From positions 1 to 64,000 of the forward strand of contig NZ_MUXN01000001.1 of NCBI RefSeq assembly GCF_001995215.1: DNA of 64,000 bases, read 5' to 3'. Source of the DNA: Amycolatopsis azurea DSM 43854 (lineage in GTDB: Bacteria > Actinomycetota > Actinomycetes > Mycobacteriales > Pseudonocardiaceae). Position numbers and translations under genes: made by a program. The notes beneath the pieces are model-generated. The model saw nothing but the letters and a program-made list of their open reading frames with translations. It was not told where the DNA came from and ran no database searches. Positions 16,404-24,735 of this stretch are shown here, in pieces; the stretch's first letter is position 1, and each line of letters opens with the position of its first letter.

Positions 16404-17678
16404 CTAGCGGGCGGCACCGACAAGTTCGGGGGCTTCGGCGACGGCTCCGGACGGCTGAGGCCGGAAGGTGCCGCGCAGCAGCCACACCACCGCGGCGAGT
16501 GCGAACCCGACGGCGCCGGCGGCGAGGAAGGCCGCTTCGTGCCCCGCGTGCTCGACGAGGTAACCGCTGATCGACTGCCCGAACGCGAGGCCGAGGGTCA
16601 CCGCGGTGAGCACCCAGCCGAACGCCTCGGCCGCCGTGCCCTTCGGCGCGGCGATCTCGATGGCCGCCGAATGCGTCGTCGACTGCGGCGTGATGAGCGC
16701 GCCCGCGGCGAGCATGGCGAGCGCGAGGCCCCAGAGCGACCCCGGCAGCGCGAGCAGCGCCACCAGCGCGCCGAACCCGGCCAGCAGCACCGGCAGCCGC
16801 AGGCCCATCTGACGCGGCCACGGCCGCAGGCTGTACGCGACCCCGAACGCGACCGAGCTGACCGACCAGGCCGACAGCAGCAGCCCGCCGATCGAGGTGT
16901 TCCCCGCCTCGGTGGCGGCCGCCGGGACGGCGACCTCGACGAACCCGATCACGGCACCGAAGCCCAGCGCGGCGAGCGCGAGCGTGCGCATCCCGGGGCT
17001 GGCCAGCGCGCCGAGCAGCTTCCCGCCCGACGACGGCGCCGGTCCCCAGGCCCGCACGGTCGGGCTCAGCGCGAACAGCACCGCGCCCGCGATCATCGTC
17101 AGCGAGCCGGTCACGATGCCGGTGCCCGCCCACGGCGCGGCGATCAGCAGCCCGGCGAACCCGGGACCGAGGATGAAGAAGACCTCCATGCTGATCGCTT
17201 CGTAGGAGAAGGCGGCGTTCCGCGTCGGCCCGGCGGGCAGCAGCCGTGTCCACAGCGCCCGCGAGGCCGAACCGACCATCGGTTCCGTGATGCCGGTGCC
17301 GAAGGCGAGCGGGACCAGGACGAGCGTCGGCGCGTGCGCCTCGATCGCGAACACCAGCCCGGTCATCGCCAGCGCGAAGAGCACCGTGGTGACCAGCAGC
17401 GGCCGCGTCGGGCCGAAGCGGTCGATGAGCCGCCCCTGCACGACCGCCCCGACGGAGACACCCACCAGCGACCCGGCCGAAACCAGTCCGGCCGAGGCGA
17501 AGGAGCCCGTCTCACGCTGGACGTAGAGCAGCGCGGAGATGCCGATCATCGCGATCGGCAGGCGGGCGAGCAGGGACGCGATGACCGCCCCGCGAGATCC
17601 GGGCGCGGTCAGCGCGGCCTTGTAGTCGGCGAGGGAAGTGCGGTGGCTCTCGGCGGAAGCGGACACAGACTGGGACAC
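16404..17678 (-). CDS. MFS transporter (drug-efflux-like)
   Basis: 424 residues with about 12 hydrophobic helices and the MFS motif between helices 2 and 3 as GRLIDRFGPTRP. No substrate can be deduced. The start is GTG 17678, and a long inverted repeat overlaps it, suggesting repressor control. It lies nine bases upstream of the clamp gene on the same strand and may be co-transcribed. Neither gene belongs to the conserved mycobacterial order. Confidence 0.85.
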   Translation of the reverse strand: MSQSVSASAESHRTSLADYKAALTAPGSRGAVIASLLARLPIAMIGISALLYVQRETGSFASAGLVSAGSLVGVSVGAVVQGRLIDRFGPTRPLLVTTVLFALAMTGLVFAIEAHAPTLVLVPLAFGTGITEPMVGSASRALWTRLLPAGPTRNAAFSYEAISMEVFFILGPGFAGLLIAAPWAGTGIVTGSLTMIAGAVLFALSPTVRAWGPAPSSGGKLLGALASPGMRTLALAALGFGAVIGFVEVAVPAAATEAGNTSIGGLLLSAWSVSSVAFGVAYSLRPWPRQMGLRLPVLLAGFGALVALLALPGSLWGLALAMLAAGALITPQSTTHSAAIEIAAPKGTAAEAFGWVLTAVTLGLAFGQSISGYLVEHAGHEAAFLAAGAVGFALAAVVWLLRGTFRPQPSGAVAEAPELVGAAR

Positions 17679-17708
17679 GCGTACCAGTATGAACTACTTT
17701 GGTACGCG
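17678..17708. promoter_or_regulatory. Operator-like inverted repeat at the MFS start
   Basis: CGCGTACCA (17678-17686) and TGGTACGCG (17700-17708) are perfect 9-base arms around 13 bases. A further GTACCA half follows at 17711-17716. It covers the start codon, so a bound repressor would block transcription. No regulator gene adjoins it. Confidence 0.5.
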
Positions 17709-17870
17709 AGTACCAGATCTGCGGCGGTAAGGTTTGTCACCCCTGGGTTTCGGGTACTAGCGTCCTTGAAGTGCGCAAGTTCGTCACGATCAGGTAACAG
17801 TCAGTCGATTTTGAGTCGTTCGGGGCAACAAATCGACGCAGATGGCGTCCTTGAGAGTGAAAGAACTTGT

Positions 17871-18204
17871 ATCCACGGCCGACGGCCGTGGATGGTTGTA
17901 CGACAAAACACAAAATCTCCAGCTCCCTCCGGCGTACGGGTCGGGGCCTTGTTCCGGAGGGCGGGGAGCGCGGATCGTCGGGGGATGGTCCGCGCACAGC
18001 GAAGAGCCGGTGCGCCACGTCGGGGGTGGCGCCCGGCTCTTTGCCTGCCCGCGCGCTGACGGAAACATTTCGCAGGGCGCAGCCATGCGAAATGCTTCCG
18101 TCAGCGCGAAGGGCGCCCCGCAAAATGTTTCCGTGGGCCTTCGGCCCGAAAAGAGGCGCGCGGGGTGAAGTCTCCCCATCGCGCTGACGCGCTTCCGGGG
18201 AGAC
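17871..18204. other. Gene-free region with six strong hairpins; possible structured RNA
   Basis: The stretch 17709-18255 has no ORF I can support. It holds stems in series: 17871-17893 (ATCCACGGCCG with one-base loop), 17922-17969, 17968-17995 (GCGCGGA/TCCGCGC), 18002-18041 (AAGAGCCGG...CCGGCTCTT, followed by TTT on the plus strand), 18053-18107 (GCGCTGACGGAA...TTCCGTCAGCGC), and 18170-18204 (GTCTCCCC/GGGGAGAC). A plus-strand RNA ending at the 18041 hairpin is one reading. A minus-strand leader for the MFS/clamp operon is the other. I recognise no known riboswitch. Confidence 0.4.
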
Positions 18205-18255
18205 GGTCCGCCGGTCACCTTGTCGGGCGCGTCGGGTGCCTGGTGGGCGCGGTTC

Positions 18256-18318
18256 GTCCTCTGGATGCGGTGGTTGAAAGCACAACTGCCGCAAGTAGAG
18301 GACTACTTGCGGCAGTTG
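18256..18318. repeat. GTCCTCT hairpin family, copy B, with alternative stem
   Basis: GTCCTCTGGATGCGGTGGTTG (from 18256) pairs with CAACTGCCGC..AGAGGAC (to 18303). Independently, CAACTGCCGCAAGTA (18283-18297) pairs perfectly with TACTTGCGGCAGTTG (18304-18318). The two stems exclude each other. It lies directly downstream of the crp stop and probably ends that transcript. Confidence 0.75.
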
Positions 18319-18329
18319 CGGTGAAAGAT

Positions 18330-19004
18330 CTAGCGGGCGCGGCGGGCCAGGCGCTCCGGGTCCAGGATCAGGACGCTCTTGCCTTCGAGCCGCAGCCAGC
18401 CGCGGTGCGCGAAGTCGGCGAGGGCCTTGTTGACGGTCTCGCGCGAAGCGCCGACGTACTGGGCGATCTCTTCCTGCGTCAGGTCGTGCGTGACCCGCAG
18501 CAGACCGGCTTCCTGGCTGCCGAAACGCTGCGCGAGCTGCAGCAGCGCACGCGCCACGCGGCCCGGGACGTCGGTGAAGATCAGCTCGGCGACCATGTTG
18601 TTCGTCCGGCGCAGCCTACGGGCGACCACGCGCAGTAACTGCTCCGCGATCTCCGGGCGGGTGGAGATCCACTGCCGCAGCGCCGGGCGGTCCATCGTCA
18701 CCGCGCGGACCTCGGTCACGGTCGTCGCGCTGGACGTCCGCGGGCCCGGGTCGAAAATGGACAGTTCGCCGAACATGTCGGACGGGCCGAAGATGCCGAG
18801 CAGGTTCTCGCGGCCGTCGGGAGACTTGCGGCCGATCTTCACCTTGCCGGACTGGATGATGTAAAGCTTGTCGCCGGGTTCACCCTCGTTGAAGATGACA
18901 TGCCCGCGAGGGAACTCCACGGATTCCAAGGTCTGTGCCAGCGCCTCGGCGGCTGCCGGCTCAACACCCTGGAAAATGCCCGCTCGGGCCAGGGTTTCGT
19001 CCAC
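18330..19004 (-). CDS. crp: Crp/Fnr-family cAMP-responsive regulator
   Basis: 224 residues, the same length as M. tuberculosis Crp (Rv3676), and in the same context beside nth. The N-terminal cyclic-nucleotide fold includes [17 protein letters not shown] and [19 protein letters not shown], the phosphate-binding FGE-[LI]-x(5-8)-R-[TS]-[SA] cassette. The C-terminal winged helix has [24 protein letters not shown] as recognition region. It should be a cAMP-activated global regulator. The 8-base inverted repeat upstream (19035-19057) is not a standard Crp box. Confidence 0.93.
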   Translation of the reverse strand: MDETLARAGIFQGVEPAAAEALAQTLESVEFPRGHVIFNEGEPGDKLYIIQSGKVKIGRKSPDGRENLLGIFGPSDMFGELSIFDPGPRTSSATTVTEVRAVTMDRPALRQWISTRPEIAEQLLRVVARRLRRTNNMVAELIFTDVPGRVARALLQLAQRFGSQEAGLLRVTHDLTQEEIAQYVGASRETVNKALADFAHRGWLRLEGKSVLILDPERLARRAR

Positions 19005-19034
19005 CTCGGGTGCCTCCTCATCGAGATACGACGT

Positions 19035-19057
19035 CGATCCTCATCGGTCGAGGATCG
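19035..19057. promoter_or_regulatory. Inverted repeat upstream of crp
   Basis: CGATCCTC (19035-19042), ATCGGTC, GAGGATCG (19050-19057) lies about 30 bases upstream of the crp start. It could be an operator or a leader hairpin. No -10/-35 pair is clear around it. Confidence 0.35.
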
Positions 19058-19163
19058 TGTCGTCGATCACTTTTCGCGTCAGTCTAGGTCGTGCGCGCGA
19101 GTTCGCTCGTCGGCACGCCGCAGGCGCGCGCGGGCCGTGAACGATCTCGCTCGAACGTGGAGC

Positions 19164-19415
19164 CTAACTCCGCACGCGTCGCGCGCGAAGCCTGGCCGCC
19201 TTCCCGCCCAGCCTGCGCAGCCGGAACAGCTCGAGCGCGCGCCCGATGCCGTGCCCGTAGAGGGCCCTGACCTCGTTGGGCTGAGCCTGCTCGAGGAACT
19301 CCTCGACTTCGTTCTCCTGCACGGCGACGTGCTTGAGCCTGGTCTCCACGCGCTCCATGAACAGCGCGAAGAACATGATCACCAAGGGGACGAGGATGAC
19401 GAACCAGACTGTCAT
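19164..19415 (-). CDS. Small single-span membrane protein (Rv3675-like position)
   Basis: 83 residues: one N-terminal membrane span (MTVWFVILVPLVIMFFALFM), then a charged cytoplasmic tail with VQENEVEEFLEQAQ and an Arg-rich end (RLRRLGGKAARLRARRVRS). It lies between crp and nth like Rv3675, which also starts with a hydrophobic segment. Function unknown; similarity beyond topology and position is not established. Confidence 0.6.
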   Translation of the reverse strand: MTVWFVILVPLVIMFFALFMERVETRLKHVAVQENEVEEFLEQAQPNEVRALYGHGIGRALELFRLRRLGGKAARLRARRVRS

Positions 19416-19571
19416 GAGCCCTGCCCTGGGAATTCCGAAAGTTTGTGCATTACTCCAGATCCTCGCTCATGGCGTCCTCGATCGAAGCGCCGAGGTGGTG
19501 CTCTGGCGTGTCGGGCGACGACCGGCGGGTGCTCCCACTGGCTCGTCCGATGGCGCCCGTAGGCTATCGGG

Positions 19572-20336
19572 GTGCCTCCTGCCCTCACCAATGCCCCCCG
19601 TGCGGGGGGTAAGGGTGAAAGCCGGCTCGCATTGGTGAGACGCGCCAGGCGGATGAAGCGTTGCCTCGACGACGAGTTCCCGGACGCCCACTGTGAGCTT
19701 GACTTCACCACTCCGCTCGAATTGCTGGTCGCGGTCGTGCTTTCGGCACAGACCACCGACGTCCGCGTGAATCAGGTCACGCCCGCGCTCTTCGCGCGCT
19801 ACCGGACCGCGGCGGACTACGCCGGCGCCGATCGCGCCGAACTCGAGGAGTACCTCCGGCCGACGGGCTTCTTCCGCGCCAAGGCGAACTCCGTGCTCGG
19901 CCTGGGTGCCGCGCTGGTGGAACGCTACGACGGCGAGGTGCCCGGCAAGCTGAAGGACCTCGTCACGCTGCCCGGTGTCGGCCGCAAGACGGCCAACGTC
20001 GTGCTCGGCGACGCCTTCGGGGTCCCCGGGATCACCGTCGACACCCACTTCGGCCGCCTGGTCCGCCGCTGGGGCTGGACCGAGGAGGAAGACCCGGTCA
20101 AGGTCGAGCACGCCGTCGGCGAGCTGATCCCGCGCAAGGAGTGGACGCTCCTGTCGCACCGGACGATCTTCCACGGCCGCCGCGTCTGCCATGCCCGCAA
20201 ACCCGCCTGTGGCGCCTGTCCGCTGGCCAAGATGTGCCCCTCGTACGGAACCGGCCCGACGGGGTTCGAAGAGGCCGCGAAGCTGGTCAAGGGCGAAGAA
20301 CGCGACCACATCCTCGAGCTGGCGGCGCGCCGGTGA
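19572..20336 (+). CDS. nth: Endonuclease III, DNA glycosylase/AP lyase
   Basis: 254 residues from GTG 19572 with a short basic extension before the conserved core. The helix-hairpin-helix [13 protein letters not shown] carries the catalytic Lys and VDTHFGRL the catalytic Asp. The C-terminal cluster C-x6-C-x2-C-x5-C ([19 protein letters not shown]) binds [4Fe-4S]. It removes oxidised pyrimidines in base excision repair. The TGA overlaps the GTG of the next gene. Confidence 0.95.
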   Translation: MPPALTNAPRAGGKGESRLALVRRARRMKRCLDDEFPDAHCELDFTTPLELLVAVVLSAQTTDVRVNQVTPALFARYRTAADYAGADRAELEEYLRPTGFFRAKANSVLGLGAALVERYDGEVPGKLKDLVTLPGVGRKTANVVLGDAFGVPGITVDTHFGRLVRRWGWTEEEDPVKVEHAVGELIPRKEWTLLSHRTIFHGRRVCHARKPACGACPLAKMCPSYGTGPTGFEEAAKLVKGEERDHILELAARR

Positions 20337-20929
20337 CGAGAGTCACCAAGATCGCCCTCGGTGCCGCCGTGCTGGTGGTGGCCCTGATCGTCGCGCTGCT
20401 CACCACCCGTGACGGCCAGGCGCCGGCCAAGACGTCGGGGGACCTCACGGCCGCCCGCGCGAAGGCCGCGCTCGCGCCCTGCCCGCCGCCCGGGCCGGGT
20501 GAGGTCGCGAAACTGCGCGGGGTCGACGTCGAATGCCTCGGCGACGGCTCCCGGGTCGACCTCGCCAAAGTGCTTTCGGGCGGTCCCGTGCTGGTCAACC
20601 TGTGGGCGTCGTGGTGCGGGCCGTGCCGGGCCGAGCTGCCGCTGCTCCAGGAGTACGCCGCGCTGCCGGGTGCCGCGCGCGTGCTCCTCGTCCAGGTCGC
20701 GAGCTCCGGCGCCGACGGGCTGGCGCTGCTGTCCGAACTGGGGGTCCGGCTGCCGTCCGTGTTCGACGGTGACGGGCAGTCGGGGCCGGCGCGGACGGCA
20801 CTAAAGGTCCCTTCCTCTCTTCCGGCGACGTACCTGGTCACGGCGGCGGGCGACGTCCGGCTCATCGAGAACCCACGCGTCTTCCTGAACACTGACCAGG
20901 TGCGCGCAGCTGTGGAAGGGACACCATGA
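20333..20929 (+). CDS. Membrane-anchored TlpA-like thioredoxin (Rv3673c type)
   Basis: 198 residues from GTG 20333, overlapping the nth stop. One N-terminal anchor ([20 protein letters not shown]) is followed by an extracytoplasmic thioredoxin domain with [19 protein letters not shown] and the cis-Pro in LPATYLV. An extra Cys pair (APCPPP, VECLGDG) precedes the domain. It likely reduces or exchanges disulfides on exported proteins, perhaps cytochrome c maturation or the MarP protease two genes downstream. Confidence 0.88.
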   Translation: MTRVTKIALGAAVLVVALIVALLTTRDGQAPAKTSGDLTAARAKAALAPCPPPGPGEVAKLRGVDVECLGDGSRVDLAKVLSGGPVLVNLWASWCGPCRAELPLLQEYAALPGAARVLLVQVASSGADGLALLSELGVRLPSVFDGDGQSGPARTALKVPSSLPATYLVTAAGDVRLIENPRVFLNTDQVRAAVEGTP

Positions 20930-21633
20930 CCGGCCCTCTCGTGGACCCGGAGGACGTTCCCGCCTGGCTGCAGCCGCTCGTCAAGATCAGCGGCGAAGTC
21001 GGCGCGGACACCTTCAGCCGGTTCAGCGTGCCCGCGGACGCGAGCTACCGGTCCGCGTCGGTCCTGATGCTCTTCGGTGAAGGCCCGCAGGGGCCGGACG
21101 TCCTCCTCCAGCGCCGCGCCGACACCCTCGGCTCGCACGCCGGTCAGGTCTCGTTCCCCGGCGGCGGCGCCGAGCCCGGCGACGACGGCCCGGTCGGGAC
21201 AGCGTTGCGGGAGGCGGAGGAAGAGACCGGCGTCGTGCCCTCCGGGGTGCAGCCGGTGGCGATCTTCCCCGAACTGTTCGTGCCGGTTTCCGGATTCGCC
21301 GTGACGCCGGTGCTCGCCCACTGGCGGACGCCGTCCCCGGTGCACGCCGTCGACCCCGGCGAGACGGCGGCGGTGGCCAGGGTGCCGGTCGCCGAGCTCA
21401 CCGACCCGGTCAACCGGTTCCAGGTCGTGCGCAAGGGATACGACTGGAAGGGGCCCGCGTTCGACGTGAGCGGGATGTTCGTCTGGGGCTTCACGGGCGG
21501 TCTGCTGGCGATGACGCTGTCGCTCGGCGGCTTCGAACGGGACTGGGACCACGGCGACGTCCGGGACCTTGACGTAGCGTTGGCCGAACATCAGGCGCGG
21601 GTCGACGGGCGGCAAGTGCCGGAGAAGGAGTAG
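20926..21633 (+). CDS. NUDIX hydrolase, CoA pyrophosphatase type (Rv3672c)
   Basis: 235 residues, start overlapping the upstream stop. It has the CoA-type Nudix motif SFPGGGAEPGD followed by GTALREAEEETGV, preceded by VLLQRRADTLGSHAGQVSFPGGG, the UPF0035 signature LLTKR-x(3)-L-x-H-x-GQ-[IV]-xFPGG. It probably hydrolyses CoA to phosphopantetheine and 3',5'-ADP. It sits between the thioredoxin and MarP genes as in mycobacteria. Confidence 0.9.
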   Translation: MTGPLVDPEDVPAWLQPLVKISGEVGADTFSRFSVPADASYRSASVLMLFGEGPQGPDVLLQRRADTLGSHAGQVSFPGGGAEPGDDGPVGTALREAEEETGVVPSGVQPVAIFPELFVPVSGFAVTPVLAHWRTPSPVHAVDPGETAAVARVPVAELTDPVNRFQVVRKGYDWKGPAFDVSGMFVWGFTGGLLAMTLSLGGFERDWDHGDVRDLDVALAEHQARVDGRQVPEKE

Positions 21634-21639
21634 GCGCCG

Positions 21640-22824
21640 GTGAACTGGGTTGACGTACTGGTGATCCTGCTCGCGCTGCTGGCGGGCGTGTCCGGCGCGT
21701 TCCAGGGGGTGATCATCGCCCTGCCGTCACTGGTCGGGGTGGTGCTGGGCGCGCTGGCGGGGATCAAGATCGCGCCGTTGGTCGTCGAACTCTTCGAGCA
21801 TCCGGCGGCGAAGGTCGCCTTCGCGGTGGCGACCGTGGTGTTCCTGGTCGCGCTCGGCGAGACCCTCGGCGTGTGGGCCGGGCGGAAACTGCGCCAGAAG
21901 ATCAACCCTGACAAGCTTTCCGGCGTCGACAAGACCCTCGGCGCGGTGGTGCAGGCCGCCGTCGTGTTCGTGGTCGCGTGGCTGATCGCGACGCCGCTCA
22001 CGGCCGTCTCGGGAGTGCCTGGGCTGGCGAAGTCGATCAACGGCTCGGTGGTGCTCGGCGGCGTCAACGACGTCATGCCGGAAGCGGCGCAGGGCTTTCC
22101 GAGCGAACTGCGCAAACTGCTGGACAAGTCGGGCTTCCCGTCCATTGTGGACCCGTTCCAGAAGCCGAACGTCGAGGACACCAGCCCGCCGGACACCGCG
22201 CTGCAGGCGAGCGCGATCGTCAAGCAGGTGCACGGCAGCGTCGTGAAGATCCGCGGCAACGCGACCAAGTGCTCACGGGCGCTGGAGGGCAGCGGATTCG
22301 TCATCGCGCCGCAGCGCGTGATGACGAACGCGCACGTCGTCGCGGGGACCGACGAGGTCGCCATCGAGTCGACCTCGGGCAAGTTCCCGGCGCGGGTCGT
22401 CTACTTCGATCCCGAAGCCGACGTCGCCGTGCTCGCGGTGCCGAGGCTGCAGGCGCCGGTGCTCCCGTTCACACCGAAGGTCGCGCGGGCGGGCGACAAC
22501 GCGATCGTGCTCGGCTACCCGCTCGACGGCCCGTACACCGCTTCGCCCGCCAGAGTGCGCGGCCGGATCAACCTGCGCGGACCGGACATCTACGAGTCCA
22601 ACACCGTGCAGCGCGACGTGTTCACCGTGCGCGGGCAGGTCCGCAGCGGTAACTCGGGCGGGCCGATGATCAACCCCGACGGCGAGGTCATCGGGGTCGT
22701 CTTCGGCGCGGCCGTCGAGGATCCGGAGACCGGCTTCACGCTGACCTCCGAGCAGGTGCGGCCGGTGGTGGACACGGCTCCGTCGCTGAGCGCGAACACG
22801 TCGACCGGTCGCTGCGCGAATTAG
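21640..22824 (+). CDS. marP: MarP-type membrane serine protease (CvpA domain plus trypsin-like domain)
   Basis: 394 residues. The N-terminal third has four membrane spans (CvpA-like: VDVLVILLALLAGVSGAFQGVIIALPSL...); the rest is a chymotrypsin-fold periplasmic domain. The triad is H232 (TNAHVV), D261 (EADVAVL) and S339 (GNSGGP), almost the same numbering as M. tuberculosis MarP (H235, D264, S343). Cysteines in ATKCSRAL and the C-terminal GRCAN match the redox-active pair. In mycobacteria MarP maintains pH homeostasis in acid and cleaves the peptidoglycan hydrolase RipA. Confidence 0.93.
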   Translation: MNWVDVLVILLALLAGVSGAFQGVIIALPSLVGVVLGALAGIKIAPLVVELFEHPAAKVAFAVATVVFLVALGETLGVWAGRKLRQKINPDKLSGVDKTLGAVVQAAVVFVVAWLIATPLTAVSGVPGLAKSINGSVVLGGVNDVMPEAAQGFPSELRKLLDKSGFPSIVDPFQKPNVEDTSPPDTALQASAIVKQVHGSVVKIRGNATKCSRALEGSGFVIAPQRVMTNAHVVAGTDEVAIESTSGKFPARVVYFDPEADVAVLAVPRLQAPVLPFTPKVARAGDNAIVLGYPLDGPYTASPARVRGRINLRGPDIYESNTVQRDVFTVRGQVRSGNSGGPMINPDGEVIGVVFGAAVEDPETGFTLTSEQVRPVVDTAPSLSANTSTGRCAN

Positions 22825-22872
22825 CCTCGTGAGTGGTAGGGCTGGTTAGAACCGTCCTTACCACTCACGAGG
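22825..22872. terminator. Convergent terminator hairpin (CTCGTGAGTGG family)
   Basis: CCTCGTGAGTGGTA (22825-22838) pairs perfectly with TACCACTCACGAGG (22859-22872), and GGTT/AACC pair inside. It begins at the base after the marP stop, and its right arm covers the stop codon of the converging DUF1992 gene. A half copy is at 15194. Confidence 0.8.
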
Positions 22873-23278
22873 AAGTCCGGCCCTCGCGCCACGAGGCCAC
22901 CGTTTCGTCCACGTCCAGCGGGCGGGCCCGCAGCACCGGACCGCCCGCCGGACGCCGGTGCTCCTCGCGGATCCGTTCGTTCAGGTCCTCGACGATCTCC
23001 CGCACCCGAGCCTCCCGGCGTACGCGGGCCAGCCGCGCCGGCAGGTCTTCGAGCTCCTTCGCGATCGCCAGTGAAGGCGGCAGCAGGGCCGAAACGTCGT
23101 GCCCCTCCGTGCGGACCTTGTTCACCACCCAGGCCAGGGCCGTGTCCTTGCCGTCGTTCTTCGGCAGCGGCTTCCCCGCGCCGGGAAGGTCGTCGAACTC
23201 GCCCTTCGCCGCCGCGGCGCTGATCTGCCGATCCACCCAGGACTCGAACGACACTCCCGTCGGTTTGCGCTCGGTCAT
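22865..23278 (-). CDS. DUF1992 (DnaJ-C28-like) protein
   Basis: 137 residues from ATG 23278. The N-terminal motif SFESWVDRQISAAAAKGEFDDLPGAGKPLP matches the DUF1992 family (E...I..A...G.FDNLPG.GKPL). The rest is helical and charged (LARVRREARVREIVEDLNERIREEHRR). Function unknown across the family. The start overlaps the hydrolase stop by four bases, so it is the last gene of the 24198-22865 group. Confidence 0.85.
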   Translation of the reverse strand: MTERKPTGVSFESWVDRQISAAAAKGEFDDLPGAGKPLPKNDGKDTALAWVVNKVRTEGHDVSALLPPSLAIAKELEDLPARLARVRREARVREIVEDLNERIREEHRRPAGGPVLRARPLDVDETVASWREGRTSS

Positions 23279-24198
23279 GCCTCCAAGATACGGAGAAACT
23301 CCACCAGCGCGGCCGACGTGCGGTCCGGGGCCTCCAGATGCGGGAAGTGGCCGATGCCGGGCCAGCGTTCGAGCCGGGCGTCCGGGGCCCAGCGTCGTGA
23401 CGCCGCCGCGGTCTCGGGCAGGACGCACCGGTCTTCCTCGCCGTGCAGTTGCAGCACCCGGGGAGCGAAGCGGCCTCGCAGCGCTTCGCTGAACCGCCGG
23501 CCTTCGCCGCGGAACTGCGCGCGGAACGCCCAGCGGTAGTACTCCAGCGCGCTGTGCGGCACGCCAGGTACGAGCATCGCCTGCCGGAACGCCCGGACGG
23601 CTTCCTCGAAGTCCGGCGTGTCCGTCCACTGTGGACCGGCCCAGTCGCGGAACAGCTCTTCGACGGCGAGCGCGTCGTCCTTGACCAGCCATTTTTCCGG
23701 CGCCATGGGTACCTGGAAGCGGAACAGATGTCCCGACGCCCTCAGCTGTCCCGGCCGTTTGACGGCGGTGCGCAACGCCAGCGGGTGCGCGCCGCCCAGC
23801 ACCGTCACCGAGGAGACCAGCCGGGGGTGCAGCGCGCCGACCGTCCACGCGAGCATGCCGCCCCAGGCATGTCCGGCGAGATGGGCCTTGCGCGCGCCGA
23901 GTGACTTGATCAGCCCGCCGACGTCGCCCGCGAGAGTCCAGGCGTCGTAGCCGCGCGGGGGTTTGTCCGAGTCGCCGTAGCCGCGCAGATCCACCGCGAC
24001 CGCGCGGAAACCGGCGTCGGCGAGCGCTGTCAGCTGGTGGTGCCAGGTCCACCAGAACTCGGCGAACCCGTGCAGCAGCACGACGAGCGGTCCGTCGCCG
24101 AGTTCGGCGACGTGCAGCCGGATGCCGTTCGCCGAGACGTCACGATGGGTCCACGGACCGTCGATCCGGACGATCGACGGATCCGGCGTCGCCTGCAC
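23275..24198 (-). CDS. Epoxide-hydrolase-like alpha/beta hydrolase lacking the nucleophile (EphE position)
   Basis: 307 residues, soluble, with the oxyanion motif LLHGFAEFWWTW and VDLRGYGDSDKPPRGYD as in epoxide hydrolases. The nucleophile elbow reads GHAWGG: the codon at the Asp/Ser position is GCC (Ala). A late acid (EEDRCVLP) and His (GIGHFPHLEAP) are present. M. tuberculosis EphE (Rv3670) occupies the same place. Without a nucleophile, ordinary esterase or epoxide-hydrolase chemistry is not expected; it may be a binding protein or use another mechanism. Confidence 0.8.
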   Translation of the reverse strand: MQATPDPSIVRIDGPWTHRDVSANGIRLHVAELGDGPLVVLLHGFAEFWWTWHHQLTALADAGFRAVAVDLRGYGDSDKPPRGYDAWTLAGDVGGLIKSLGARKAHLAGHAWGGMLAWTVGALHPRLVSSVTVLGGAHPLALRTAVKRPGQLRASGHLFRFQVPMAPEKWLVKDDALAVEELFRDWAGPQWTDTPDFEEAVRAFRQAMLVPGVPHSALEYYRWAFRAQFRGEGRRFSEALRGRFAPRVLQLHGEEDRCVLPETAAASRRWAPDARLERWPGIGHFPHLEAPDRTSAALVEFLRILEA

Positions 24199-24687
24199 TC
24201 AGTCTTGGTCTTCGGCGCCGTGCCGCGGTTTGAAGGCGGCGGCGGTGTCCTTGAAGCTGTTGATCGTGCGCTCCGGCGCCTTGATCTTCTTCACCTTGCG
24301 GTAGCCGAGGAAGCCCGCGACGGCCGTCGTGACGAGCATCAGCCCGAACACGATCGCGAACGCCGCCCAGCGCATCAGCCACTCCGACAGCAGCTCGCCG
24401 AGGAAGAAAAAGAAGAAGAACGAGCTGTACAGCCCGACGACCAGCGCGACCAGGAAGAAGATGGCGCCCTTGAGGCCCTTCTTCGCCTCCGCGACGACCT
24501 CGGACTTGGCCAGCTCGACCTCGGCGCGGATCAGCGTCGAGACGTGCTGGGTGGCATCGCCGACGAGTTTCCCGAGGGACTGCTCGCTCGCTACCACGTC
24601 GTCATCGCTCGACAGGGGGAGGTAGGGCACGGCCCCCACGCCGTCGGGGCCGGTACGTTCGTGCTTGGGGCTGCTCACACCGGCCAT
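24199..24687 (-). CDS. Actinobacterial holin-X superfamily (phage_holin_3_6/DUF1469) membrane protein
   Basis: 162 residues from ATG 24687 (GTG 24705 is an alternative). A charged N-terminus with EQSLGKLVGDATQHVSTLIRAEVELAKSE precedes two membrane spans and a basic tail (YRKVKKIKAPERTINSFKD). The VSTLIRAEVELAK signature is that of PF07332 proteins, abundant in actinobacterial chromosomes and not prophage lysis genes. Six consecutive Phe codons (SFFFFFFLGE) make an unusual TTC/TTT-rich run. It ends at the base before the hydrolase start, so it is probably co-transcribed; compare Rv3669. Confidence 0.75.
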   Translation of the reverse strand: MAGVSSPKHERTGPDGVGAVPYLPLSSDDDVVASEQSLGKLVGDATQHVSTLIRAEVELAKSEVVAEAKKGLKGAIFFLVALVVGLYSSFFFFFFLGELLSEWLMRWAAFAIVFGLMLVTTAVAGFLGYRKVKKIKAPERTINSFKDTAAAFKPRHGAEDQD

Positions 24688-24735
24688 CGTGCCACGTGCC
24701 CTCACCCCGGGCGCGGCGGACCGGGGAGTGTCGCG

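Noticed and set aside
17922-18041. Known riboswitch (c-di-AMP, SAM-IV, cobalamin) in the hairpin cluster
   Set aside because: None of the conserved cores I know (for example the cobalamin box or the ydaO GGG-GCC elements) could be recognised, so it is reported only as an undefined structured region.
17790-18294. Minus-strand ORFs in the hairpin-rich gap next to crp
   Set aside because: Their codon composition follows the inverted repeats, they carry no domain motif, and start sites lack RBSs.
24199-24687. Holin-like gene as a sign of prophage
   Set aside because: The PF07332-type proteins are common chromosomal genes in actinobacteria, and no lysin, integrase, capsid or terminase gene is near. 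The position matches mycobacterial Rv3669.
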